Position numbers and translations under genes: made by a program
Assembly (NCBI RefSeq): GCF_002940205.1
Contig: NZ_MDSK01000003.1
Span: forward strand, 124,001 to 188,000
Source: Xanthomonas arboricola pv. guizotiae
GTDB taxonomy: Bacteria > Pseudomonadota > Gammaproteobacteria > Xanthomonadales > Xanthomonadaceae
Direction of reading: 5' to 3'
Length of the DNA stretch: 64,000 nt
The notes under the pieces: model-generated
What the model was told of the DNA's origin: nothing
The model's database searches: none
Seen by the model: only the letters and a program-made list of their open reading frames with translations
In this document: positions 56,009 through 64,000 of the stretch, in pieces
Position numbering within the stretch: position 1 is the first letter of the stretch
Layout: each line of letters begins with the position of its first letter

Positions 56009-58435
56009 TCAAAAGATATCGAAGGCCTTCTCGTCCTGCTGTTCCTGCAGGCCGTAGTCGTAGTCCTGCAGGCGATCCAGGTCCTCGTTCTTCACCCATT
56101 CCACCGCCCCATTGATGGTGGCCTGGGTCATGCCGTCGGGCGGGTCGTTGGCGGCGATCGGCTTGTCCTTCAGCGCCACGCGCATGTAGTCGATCCAGAT
56201 CGGCAGTGCCGCCTTGCCGCCGTACTCGCGATAGCCAAGCGAACGGAAGTCGTCGCGCCCCACCCACACCGTGGTGGCGTAGGGGCCGCCGAAGCCGGAG
56301 AACCAGGCGTCGCGGTGATCGTTGGTCGAGCCGGTCTTGCCGCCGACGTCCTCGCGCCCCAGCACCTTGGCCGCAGTGCCGGTGCCGCGCTGGACCACGT
56401 CGCGCATCATCGAGACCAGCTGGTAGGCGGTACGCTCGTCGATGGCGCGCGGCGCGATCTTGGTTTCGGCAGTGGCTGCCGGGGCGGTTTCCGCAGGCGT
56501 GGCCGGGGTCGCCGGGGTCGGCTCGATCGACTTGGGCAGCGCGGGGGCGCCGAAGTTGAAGCCGTCCACCACCTGGCTCACCGGCGCGACATTGCCGCCC
56601 TGCAAGGCGCAGGTACGGCAGGCCACCGCCGGCACCTCCTTGAAGACGACATTGCCGTCGCGGTCCTTGATCTCGTCGACGATCCAGGTCTCCACCCGCG
56701 AGCCGCCGTTGGCGAACACCGCATAGCCACGCGCCACCGACAACGGCGTCAGCGAGGCGGTGCCTAGCGACATCGACAGGTTGGGCGGCAGTTCGGCTTC
56801 CTGGAAGCCGAACTGGCTGATGTACTTGCGCGCAAAATCGACGCTGATCGCGTCCAGCAAGCGGACCGACACCAGATTGCGCGATTGCACCAGTGCCTCG
56901 CGCAAGCGCATCGGGCCGCGGAAGCCACCGCCGTCGTTCTGCGGCGACCAGGTCTTGCCGCGGCGGTCGCGGAACACCACCGGCGCATCGAGCACGATCG
57001 AGGCCGGGTTGAAGCCCTTCTCGAACGCGGCCGCATACACGAACGGCTTGAAGCTGGAGCCGGGCTGGCGGCGCGCCTGGGTGGCACGGTTGAACTTGTT
57101 GCCGGCGAAGCTGAAACCGCCGACCAGCGCGCGCAGGGCGCCGCTGTTGGCATCCAGCGACACCAGCGCGGCCTGGCCGCGCGGCAACTGGTCGATGATC
57201 CACTCGCCGTCCTTCTCGCCGGCGCGGATGCGGGTCAGGTCGCCGCGCGTCAGCAGCTTGGCCGGCGTCTTGTTGGTCCAGCGACTGGCGCTGGCCGGCA
57301 GGGTCAGCTCGGTCTTGTCGCTCTGCACGACGGTCACGCCGCCGTCGGCATTGCTGCGTGCCACGATCACCGCGCGCAGACCGCCCTGGGTGAACACGCC
57401 CGACAGGTGCTTGGCCAGCGCCGCTGCATCCGCATCGGCGGCGACATCGAAATGCTGCTCCACCCCATGCCAGCCATGCCGGTGGTCGTACAGGCGCAGG
57501 CCTTCGGCAACCGCCGCATCGGCGCCGGTCTGCAGCGTGGCATCGATGGTGGTGGTGACATGGTAACCCTTGTTGAGCACATCGCCGCCGTACTTGGCGA
57601 TCATTTCCTGGCGCACCAGCTCGGCCACGTACGGGGCGTAGACCTCGACCGGCGGTTCGTGCGGCTTGGCGTGCATCGGCACCGCCTTGGCGGCGTCGGC
57701 TTCGGCCTGGCTGACGAAGCCCAGGTCGGCCATGCGCTGCAGCACGTAGTAATCGCGGCGCTCCTGCGCGCGTTCCGGATTGCTGATCGGGTTGCCGCTG
57801 GACGGGAACTTGGGGATGCCGGCCAGCGAGGCCATCTCGTCCAGGCTCAACTCGCTCATCTTCTTGCCGTAGTAGTACTCGGCCGCAGCACCGACGCCGT
57901 AGGCGCGGTTGCCGAAGAAGCTCTTGTTGAGATACAGCTCGAAGATCTCGTCCTTGCTCAGCTCACTCTCGATCTTGCGCGCCAGCAGGATCTCGGCGAG
58001 CTTGCGGGTGTAGCTGTATTCGGAACTGAGGAAGAACTGCCGCGCCACCTGCTGGGTGATGGTCGAACCGCCCGGCACACGTTTGGCGTCGGTGCTGGCC
58101 AGCAGCCACACCGCACGGGCGATGCCCTTGTAGTCCACGCCACCATGTTCGTAGAAGCGCGCATCCTCGGTCGCCAGAAAGGCCTGCTTCAGGCGCAGCG
58201 GCACGTCCTTCATCTGGATGGGGTAGCGCCGGGTCTCGCCATAGACGGCCATCAGGCGGCCGTCGCTGGAATAGACGTACATCGGCTCCTGCAGCTCGAC
58301 CTGCTTGAGCGACTGCACGTCCGGCAACTTGGAGGAAATGGCGTAATACAGGCCGCCGGCAGCAATAGCGCCAAGCAGGGCGAGCACCACGAACGCGGCC
58401 AGGATCCAGCCCAGCCAACGGCGAATACGGGGCAT
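56009..58435 (-). CDS. mrcA: Penicillin-binding protein 1A (class A PBP)
   Basis: An 808-residue bifunctional peptidoglycan synthase. An N-terminal transmembrane segment ([19 protein letters not shown]) is followed by the glycosyltransferase domain with the catalytic Glu in [19 protein letters not shown] and [20 protein letters not shown]. The transpeptidase domain has SxxK in [13 protein letters not shown], SxN in [12 protein letters not shown] and KTG in [15 protein letters not shown]. It acts in the inner membrane/periplasm. Divergent from pilM, the usual ponA-pilM arrangement. The ATG at 58435 starts the membrane anchor. Confidence 0.97.
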   Translation of the reverse strand: MPRIRRWLGWILAAFVVLALLGAIAAGGLYYAISSKLPDVQSLKQVELQEPMYVYSSDGRLMAVYGETRRYPIQMKDVPLRLKQAFLATEDARFYEHGGVDYKGIARAVWLLASTDAKRVPGGSTITQQVARQFFLSSEYSYTRKLAEILLARKIESELSKDEIFELYLNKSFFGNRAYGVGAAAEYYYGKKMSELSLDEMASLAGIPKFPSSGNPISNPERAQERRDYYVLQRMADLGFVSQAEADAAKAVPMHAKPHEPPVEVYAPYVAELVRQEMIAKYGGDVLNKGYHVTTTIDATLQTGADAAVAEGLRLYDHRHGWHGVEQHFDVAADADAAALAKHLSGVFTQGGLRAVIVARSNADGGVTVVQSDKTELTLPASASRWTNKTPAKLLTRGDLTRIRAGEKDGEWIIDQLPRGQAALVSLDANSGALRALVGGFSFAGNKFNRATQARRQPGSSFKPFVYAAAFEKGFNPASIVLDAPVVFRDRRGKTWSPQNDGGGFRGPMRLREALVQSRNLVSVRLLDAISVDFARKYISQFGFQEAELPPNLSMSLGTASLTPLSVARGYAVFANGGSRVETWIVDEIKDRDGNVVFKEVPAVACRTCALQGGNVAPVSQVVDGFNFGAPALPKSIEPTPATPATPAETAPAATAETKIAPRAIDERTAYQLVSMMRDVVQRGTGTAAKVLGREDVGGKTGSTNDHRDAWFSGFGGPYATTVWVGRDDFRSLGYREYGGKAALPIWIDYMRVALKDKPIAANDPPDGMTQATINGAVEWVKNEDLDRLQDYDYGLQEQQDEKAFDIF

Positions 58436-58572
58436 GTAAGAGAGATTCCGATTGCAGATTTCTTGGTCACAGAGTATAGATGACGCCGGGTTTGGCTGGG
58501 GCCGAACTCTGGGGATCGCAGGAAACAGCACTGGGGTCACGTCGCGGGGCCATTGCCTTGCGCGTGAAGGGC

Positions 58573-59707
<1,135 letters not shown>

Positions 59708-59708
<1 letters not shown>

Positions 59709-60481
59709 TGGCAAGAATCAATCTTTTGCCCTGGCGCGCCGAGCGCCGGAAGGCGCGCGAGCGTGAGTTCTATTCGATGTTGGGCTTTGCCGCGTTGGGC
59801 GGCGTGCTGTTGTCGGTCCTGATCTGGTTCTACTACGACGCGCAGATCAGCGGCCAGACCGAGCGCAACGCGTTCCTGACCGCCGAGATCGACAAGGTCA
59901 AGGCGCAGAACGAAGAGATCAAGGAGCTCGACAAGAAGAAGGACCGCCTGCTCGCCCGCAAGAAGGTGATCGAGGAACTGCAGGCCAATCGCTCGCAGAT
60001 GGTGCATCTGTTCGATTCGCTGGTGCGCACCATCCCCGATGGCGTGGCCTTGACCAACATCAAGCAGGACGGCGACATCCTGACCCTGGAAGGGCGTTCG
60101 CAGTCTAACGCGCGCGTCAGTACCTATATGCGCAACCTGGAAGGCTCGGGCTGGATGACCAATCCGGACCTGTCGATCATCGAGGCCAAGAGCCAGGACA
60201 AGGCCGGGCAGCCCGCGGGACCGTCGATGGACACCAAGACGCTGCCGTACGTGTTCACGCTCAAGGTCAAGCTGGCCAACCCGAACGAGGCCGACAAGAA
60301 CGGCACCGCACCGGTCGATGCGCAAGCGCCGGGTGCGACGCCGGCCGGTACGGCACCGGCGGGCACGCCAGCGGCGGCACCTGCAGCACCTGCGCCTGCC
60401 ACGTCGCCGGCCGCTGCTGCTGCACCCGTGCAGCCAGCGCCGGCGTCCGCCAATCGGCCGCAGGAGGGGGCGGCGTCATGA
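59708..60481 (+). CDS. pilN: Type IV pilus assembly protein PilN
   Basis: A 257-residue inner-membrane protein. The conserved cytoplasmic N-terminus INLLPWRAERRKARE binds PilM. One transmembrane helix (about residues 20-40) leads to a periplasmic coiled coil (NEEIKELDKKKDRLLARKKV) and a ferredoxin-like fold. An Ala/Pro-rich C-terminal tail of about 55 residues is present. It overlaps pilO by four bases. Confidence 0.96.
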
Positions 60482-61143
60482 GTAAGAAAGCATTCAAGCT
60501 CAGCGATCTGGATTTCAACAACATCGGCGGCTGGCCGCAGCAGGCGCGCATCGTGTTCTGCGTGGTGGTCGGCCTGTTCATCATGGTGCTGGCCTGGTTC
60601 CTGTTGATCAGCGGCAAGCGCGATGAACTCGAAGGCCTGGAAGGCACCGAAACGCAGCTGCGCACCGAGTTCGAGACCCAGCAGGGCCGCGCGGTGAATC
60701 TGGAGCCGCTCAAGCAGCAGCTCGCGCAGATGGAACAGGTGCTGCAGCAGATGCTGCGGCAGCTGCCCAGCAAGACCGAGATGCCGGATCTGATCATCGA
60801 CATCTCGCAGACCGCGCTGTCCAGCGGCCTGTCCAACGAGTTGTTCCAGCCGGGCCCGGAATCGCCGAAGGAGTTCTACGCCGAAAAGCCGATTGCCTTG
60901 CGCATGGTGGGTAGTTATCACCAGTTCGGTGCCTTCGTCAGCGGTGTGGCGTCGTTGCCGCGCGTGGTGATCCTGACCATGCACGACATCAACCTCAAGC
61001 CGAGGGACCCTAAGGCCGGCATCACCCCGCGCGGGGCGCTGGAACTGTCCGGCACGGTCAAGACCTATCGTTATCTTGACGATGAGGAAATGGCAGAGCA
61101 GGAGAAGGCCGCGGCCGACGCTGCGAAGAAGGGCGGCCAATGA
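60478..61143 (+). CDS. pilO: Type IV pilus assembly protein PilO
   Basis: A 221-residue inner-membrane partner of PilN. The N-terminal FKLSDLDFNNIGGWPQQARI precedes a single transmembrane helix (VFCVVVGLFIMVLAWFLLIS). A coiled coil and a periplasmic domain (SYHQFGAFVSGVASLPRVVI) follow. Heterodimer with PilN, and links the inner platform to PilP. Overlaps pilN and pilP. Confidence 0.96.
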   Translation: MSKKAFKLSDLDFNNIGGWPQQARIVFCVVVGLFIMVLAWFLLISGKRDELEGLEGTETQLRTEFETQQGRAVNLEPLKQQLAQMEQVLQQMLRQLPSKTEMPDLIIDISQTALSSGLSNELFQPGPESPKEFYAEKPIALRMVGSYHQFGAFVSGVASLPRVVILTMHDINLKPRDPKAGITPRGALELSGTVKTYRYLDDEEMAEQEKAAADAAKKGGQ

Positions 61144-61673
61144 CCATGAAACTGCTCAAGATCCTGTCCTGCGTGGCGTTAATTGCTGTATTGCCGGCAT
61201 GTACGCGCGGGGTGACCAGCACACCGGGCGATGCGCCGAACCTGGAAGCCTGGGTCGCCGAAGTGCGCGCACGGCCGGCGCCGCCGCTGGAGCCATTGCC
61301 GGTGATGCAGCAGTTCGAGACGTTCGAATACGCGGCGCAGTCGATGCGCGACCCGTTCAGCGATGCCTGGGTCAGCGCGGAGGGCGGCAACGGCACGCGT
61401 CCGGATCCGAACCGGCGCAAGGAGCCGCTGGAAGCCTATCCGCTCGACGCCCTCGACATGGTGGGGACCATTGGCGGTGGCTCGGGCCTGGTTGCGCTGG
61501 TCATGGCACCCGACAAGGTGACCTACCGGGTGCGGCCGGGCGTGTATCTGGGACAGAGCGATGGCCGGGTCACCGGGGTCTACGAAGACCGCATCGAGCT
61601 GATTGAACTTGTGCCGGACGGTGCGGGCGGATGGCTTGAACGGCCGGCCGCGCTCGCATTGGATGATCAATAA
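61140..61673 (+). CDS. pilP: Type IV pilus lipoprotein PilP
   Basis: A 177-residue lipoprotein. The N-terminal LSCVALIAVLPACTRG has a lipobox (LPAC). The C-terminal beta domain includes LDALDMVGTIGGGSGLVALV and the YLGQSDGRVTGVYEDRIELI region that contacts PilQ. It anchors the PilNO complex to the secretin. Start overlaps pilO; an in-frame alternative ATG is at 61146. Confidence 0.95.
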   Translation: MTMKLLKILSCVALIAVLPACTRGVTSTPGDAPNLEAWVAEVRARPAPPLEPLPVMQQFETFEYAAQSMRDPFSDAWVSAEGGNGTRPDPNRRKEPLEAYPLDALDMVGTIGGGSGLVALVMAPDKVTYRVRPGVYLGQSDGRVTGVYEDRIELIELVPDGAGGWLERPAALALDDQ

Positions 61674-61692
61674 AGTGATAGGGGATAGCACG

Positions 61693-63660
61693 ATGACGTT
61701 TTCCAATGCCCGGCGGCTGCGTCCGGTTCGACGCCACGCGGTAGTCCAGGCCTGCGCGATGGGGTTCGCGCTGGCGCTGGCCAGCGGTAGCGCGTTCTCG
61801 GCGGCGGCACTCAAGCAGCCTGTGCAGGATCCGGCCAAGACCGCCCCGGCGAGCCTGGCGGTGTCCAAGATCGATTTCAAACGTGGCGAGGATGGCGCTG
61901 GCCGTCTGATCCTGCAGTTCGACGGCCAGGGCGCCAGCCCGGATCTGCGCACGCAGGGCGACAACGTGCTGGTCGACATCAGCAACGCACGCCTGCCTGC
62001 CGAACTGCAGCGCCCGCTCAACGTCACCGACTTCGCAACGCCGGTGCAGCGCGTCGAGGTCAAGCCGTCGGGCTCGGGGTCGCAGCTGGTGCTGTCGACC
62101 AAGGGGGCGTTCGATTCGCTGGCCTACCAGACCGGCAACGAGTACGTAGTTGAAATCACTCCGCGCAAGGGCCAGCCTGCGGTCGGTGGCGTCAGCGCCG
62201 CAGCCGTCACCCAGGCCGCCGCGCAGATCGCTGCGCGCGGTTACAGCGGCCGCCCGGTGACGTTCAACTTTCAGGACGTGCCGGTACGCACCGTGCTGCA
62301 GCTGATCGCCGAGGAATCCAACCTCAATATCGTCGCCTCCGATACCGTGCAGGGCAATGTCACGCTGCGCCTGATGAACGTGCCATGGGACCAGGCGCTG
62401 GACATCGTGCTGCGCGCCAAGGGCCTGGACAAGCGCCGCGACGGCGGCGTGGTGTGGGTTGCCCCGCAGCCGGAGTTGGCCAAGTTCGAGCAGGACAAGG
62501 AAGACGCCCGCATCGCGATCGAAAACCGCGAGGATCTGATCACCGATTACGTGCAGATCAACTACCACAACGCGGCCGTGATCTTCAAAGCGCTGACGGA
62601 GGCCAAGGGGATTGGTGGCGGTGGTGGTGGTCAGGGCGGCGGTCAAGGTGGACAAGGTGGCCAGCAGGACAATGGATTTTTGTCGCCTCGCGGTCGCCTG
62701 GTCGCCGACGAGCGCACCAACACCTTGATGATCAGCGATATTCCGAAGAAGGTCGCGCAAATGCGCGAGCTGATTTCGCATATCGATCGGCCGGTGGATC
62801 AGGTGCTGATCGAAAGCCGCATCGTGATCGCGACCGACACGTTCGCGCGTGACCTCGGTGCGCGGTTTGGTGTCTCCGGAGCAACTAGTCGGGGTATATT
62901 GAGTGGCTCGCTAGAGAGTAATGTCAATTACAGCAATACATTAAATCAACGTAACAATGAGCTTAATAATACCCGGACGCCCGCTACGCCCAACGGTACG
63001 AGTAGCACGCTGCCAACTTTCTTGTTCCCGTCGGGGCTGAACGTCGATCTTGGAGCTGGCGGTTTCACGAACAGCGGCGCAGCAGGTCTCGCCTACACCC
63101 TATTGGGTTCCCACTTCAACCTGGATATCGAGCTGTCGGCGATGCAGGAAGAAGGGCGCGGCGAAGTCGTTTCCAATCCGCGTATCGTGACCGCCAACCA
63201 GCGTGAGGGTGTGATCAAGCAGGGCCGCGAAATCGGCTACGTGACCATCAGTGGCGCGGGTGCTGCAGGTGGCGGGTCGCAGGCCAATGTGCAGTTCAAG
63301 GAAGTTCTGCTCGAACTCAAGGTGACGCCGACGATCACCAACGACAACCGTGTCTTCCTCAACATGAATGTCAAGAAGGACGAGGTGGCCCGATTCATTG
63401 ATCTGCCGCAGTACGGCACCGTGCCGGAAATCAACCGCCGGGAAATCAATACGGCAGTGTTGGTGGCCGATGGCGAGACGGTGGTGATCGGCGGTGTGTA
63501 CGAATTCACGGACCGTGAGAGCGTGTCGAAGGTGCCGTTCCTGGGTGACATCCCGTTCCTGGGCAATCTGTTCAAGAAACGTGGGCGCAGCAAGGAAAAG
63601 GCTGAGTTGCTGGTTTTCGTCACACCGAAGGTGTTACGGGTGGCAAGCGCAGCGCAATAA
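61693..63660 (+). CDS. pilQ: Type IV pilus secretin PilQ
   Basis: A 655-residue outer-membrane secretin through which the pilus exits. The signal peptide ends near GSAFSAAA. An AMIN domain follows (about residues 55-160: VSKIDFKRGEDGAGRLILQF), then N0/N1 domains (VTFNFQDVPVRTVLQLIAEE). A Gly/Gln linker encoded at about 62617-62670 comes next. The C-terminal secretin domain has ALQEEGRGE-type SAMQEEGRGEVVSNPRIVTA and VPFLGDIPFLGNLFKKRG. A low-GC, Asn/Thr/Ser-rich segment (62885-63060) stands out from the rest. Confidence 0.97.
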   Translation: MTFSNARRLRPVRRHAVVQACAMGFALALASGSAFSAAALKQPVQDPAKTAPASLAVSKIDFKRGEDGAGRLILQFDGQGASPDLRTQGDNVLVDISNARLPAELQRPLNVTDFATPVQRVEVKPSGSGSQLVLSTKGAFDSLAYQTGNEYVVEITPRKGQPAVGGVSAAAVTQAAAQIAARGYSGRPVTFNFQDVPVRTVLQLIAEESNLNIVASDTVQGNVTLRLMNVPWDQALDIVLRAKGLDKRRDGGVVWVAPQPELAKFEQDKEDARIAIENREDLITDYVQINYHNAAVIFKALTEAKGIGGGGGGQGGGQGGQGGQQDNGFLSPRGRLVADERTNTLMISDIPKKVAQMRELISHIDRPVDQVLIESRIVIATDTFARDLGARFGVSGATSRGILSGSLESNVNYSNTLNQRNNELNNTRTPATPNGTSSTLPTFLFPSGLNVDLGAGGFTNSGAAGLAYTLLGSHFNLDIELSAMQEEGRGEVVSNPRIVTANQREGVIKQGREIGYVTISGAGAAGGGSQANVQFKEVLLELKVTPTITNDNRVFLNMNVKKDEVARFIDLPQYGTVPEINRREINTAVLVADGETVVIGGVYEFTDRESVSKVPFLGDIPFLGNLFKKRGRSKEKAELLVFVTPKVLRVASAAQ

Positions 63661-63676
63661 GCGCAACCCATGAGAA

Positions 63677-63706
63677 AAGGGGGCCGCGAAAGCGGCCTTC
63701 TTCTTT
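63677..63706 (+). terminator. Intrinsic terminator after pilQ
   Basis: A stem GGCCGC / GCGGCC with a GAAA tetraloop, extendable by AAGG/CCTT, is followed by TTCTTCTTTT. It lies 17 bases after the pilQ stop and ends the pilMNOPQ operon. Confidence 0.85.
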
Positions 63707-63934
63707 TGCAGGTCTGCTCGAGGGGCGCTCATGCGCATGCAAACGTCGTATGTGCCAGGTGGCGTGCCCGCCTCATCCATCCAGACGTCTGTCACTCAGG
63801 CCTGCCTGCGACGTTCACCGGGGATGCTCGCTCGCGCTACGGGCCGGCCGTGGAGGGCATGAACCCGGTCACTCACTGAACATCTTCCCGCTTCGCAGTG
63901 AACCAATCACATTCGAATCGGTCACACTGGGCCT

Positions 63935-64000
63935 ATGAACGCACCGCCGCTGTCGCCCCCAGAAGCCGCTGCCGCGCCCGCCCAGGACCGGTTGCATCGT
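63935..64000 (+). CDS. Start of a gene cut by the window edge
   Basis: An open frame from the ATG at 63935 runs to the window edge (22 codons): a Pro/Ala-rich start (MNAPPLSPPEAAAAPAQD) then RLHR. The pattern is like the N-terminus of MoxR-type AAA ATPases, which often begin with a Pro-rich stretch before AQDRLH. The visible part is too short to prove this. About 275 bases separate it from pilQ, with nothing else recognised in between. Confidence 0.4.
   Translation, partial: MNAPPLSPPEAAAAPAQDRLHR

Noticed and set aside
63670-63938. Small frames after pilQ
   Set aside because: They overlap the terminator and one another and have no motif or ribosome site.

Overview
The window reads as a chromosomal segment of a Xanthomonas species (Gammaproteobacteria, Xanthomonadaceae). 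Four observations support this. GC content is high with strong third-position bias. Housekeeping order is gammaproteobacterial (zapA-6S RNA-5-FCL, gmk-rpoZ-spoT ... ridA-recG, ponA/pilMNOPQ). There are two large TonB-dependent receptors. There are also two Xanthomonas pathogenicity signatures: a perfect HrpX PIP-box promoter and a XVIPCD-type type IV secretion signal protein. No tRNA, rRNA operon, CRISPR array or intact prophage was seen.

Layout. 1-546: intergenic DNA with a 24-unit 7-bp tandem repeat, then a HAD hydrolase gene. 1451-8184: a same-strand gene set encoding a TonB-dependent receptor, FAD amine oxidase, c-type cytochrome, exported RidA, exported aminotransferase and azurin; all six products carry export signals. 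A MalT/LAL-type LuxR regulator follows, convergent with the cluster. 11754-18134: hemL, an Oar-like receptor, a 700-bp gap with two paired palindromic elements, thiE and rubredoxin. 18220-24747: SirB1-like, DUF192, rpiA, EVE, 5-FCL, 6S RNA, zapA, a ZapB-like coiled coil, a YgfB-like gene and pepP.

24933-28831 is the accessory, virulence-flavoured part: a stand-alone XVIPCD protein, pepQ, an IS5-type transposase remnant, and a lower-GC gene under a PIP-box promoter. That gene's protein looks like an LRR-less NEL (IpaH-like) ubiquitin ligase and is probably a type III effector. 29014-39307 returns to core genes: PilZ, DUF1631, hemW-rdgB-VOC-rph, YicC, gmk, rpoZ and spoT. 39504-48980 is a complete D-glucarate/galactarate catabolic island (LysR regulator, kdgD, 2,5-dioxovalerate dehydrogenase, MFS transporter, gudD, OprD-like porin, garD) lying between spoT and ridA-recG. 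49597-63660 holds ridA, recG, a nucleoside hydrolase, rpmE2, gltA, a conserved hypothetical gene, PBP1A and the type IV pilus operon pilMNOPQ. The window ends in the first codons of another gene.

The two most interesting systems are the probable NEL-type effector with its HrpX promoter, and the six-gene cluster that looks like a complete periplasmic amine-oxidation pathway (uptake, oxidation, electron transfer to cytochrome c and azurin, imine hydrolysis, transamination). Function for both is inferred from sequence alone.
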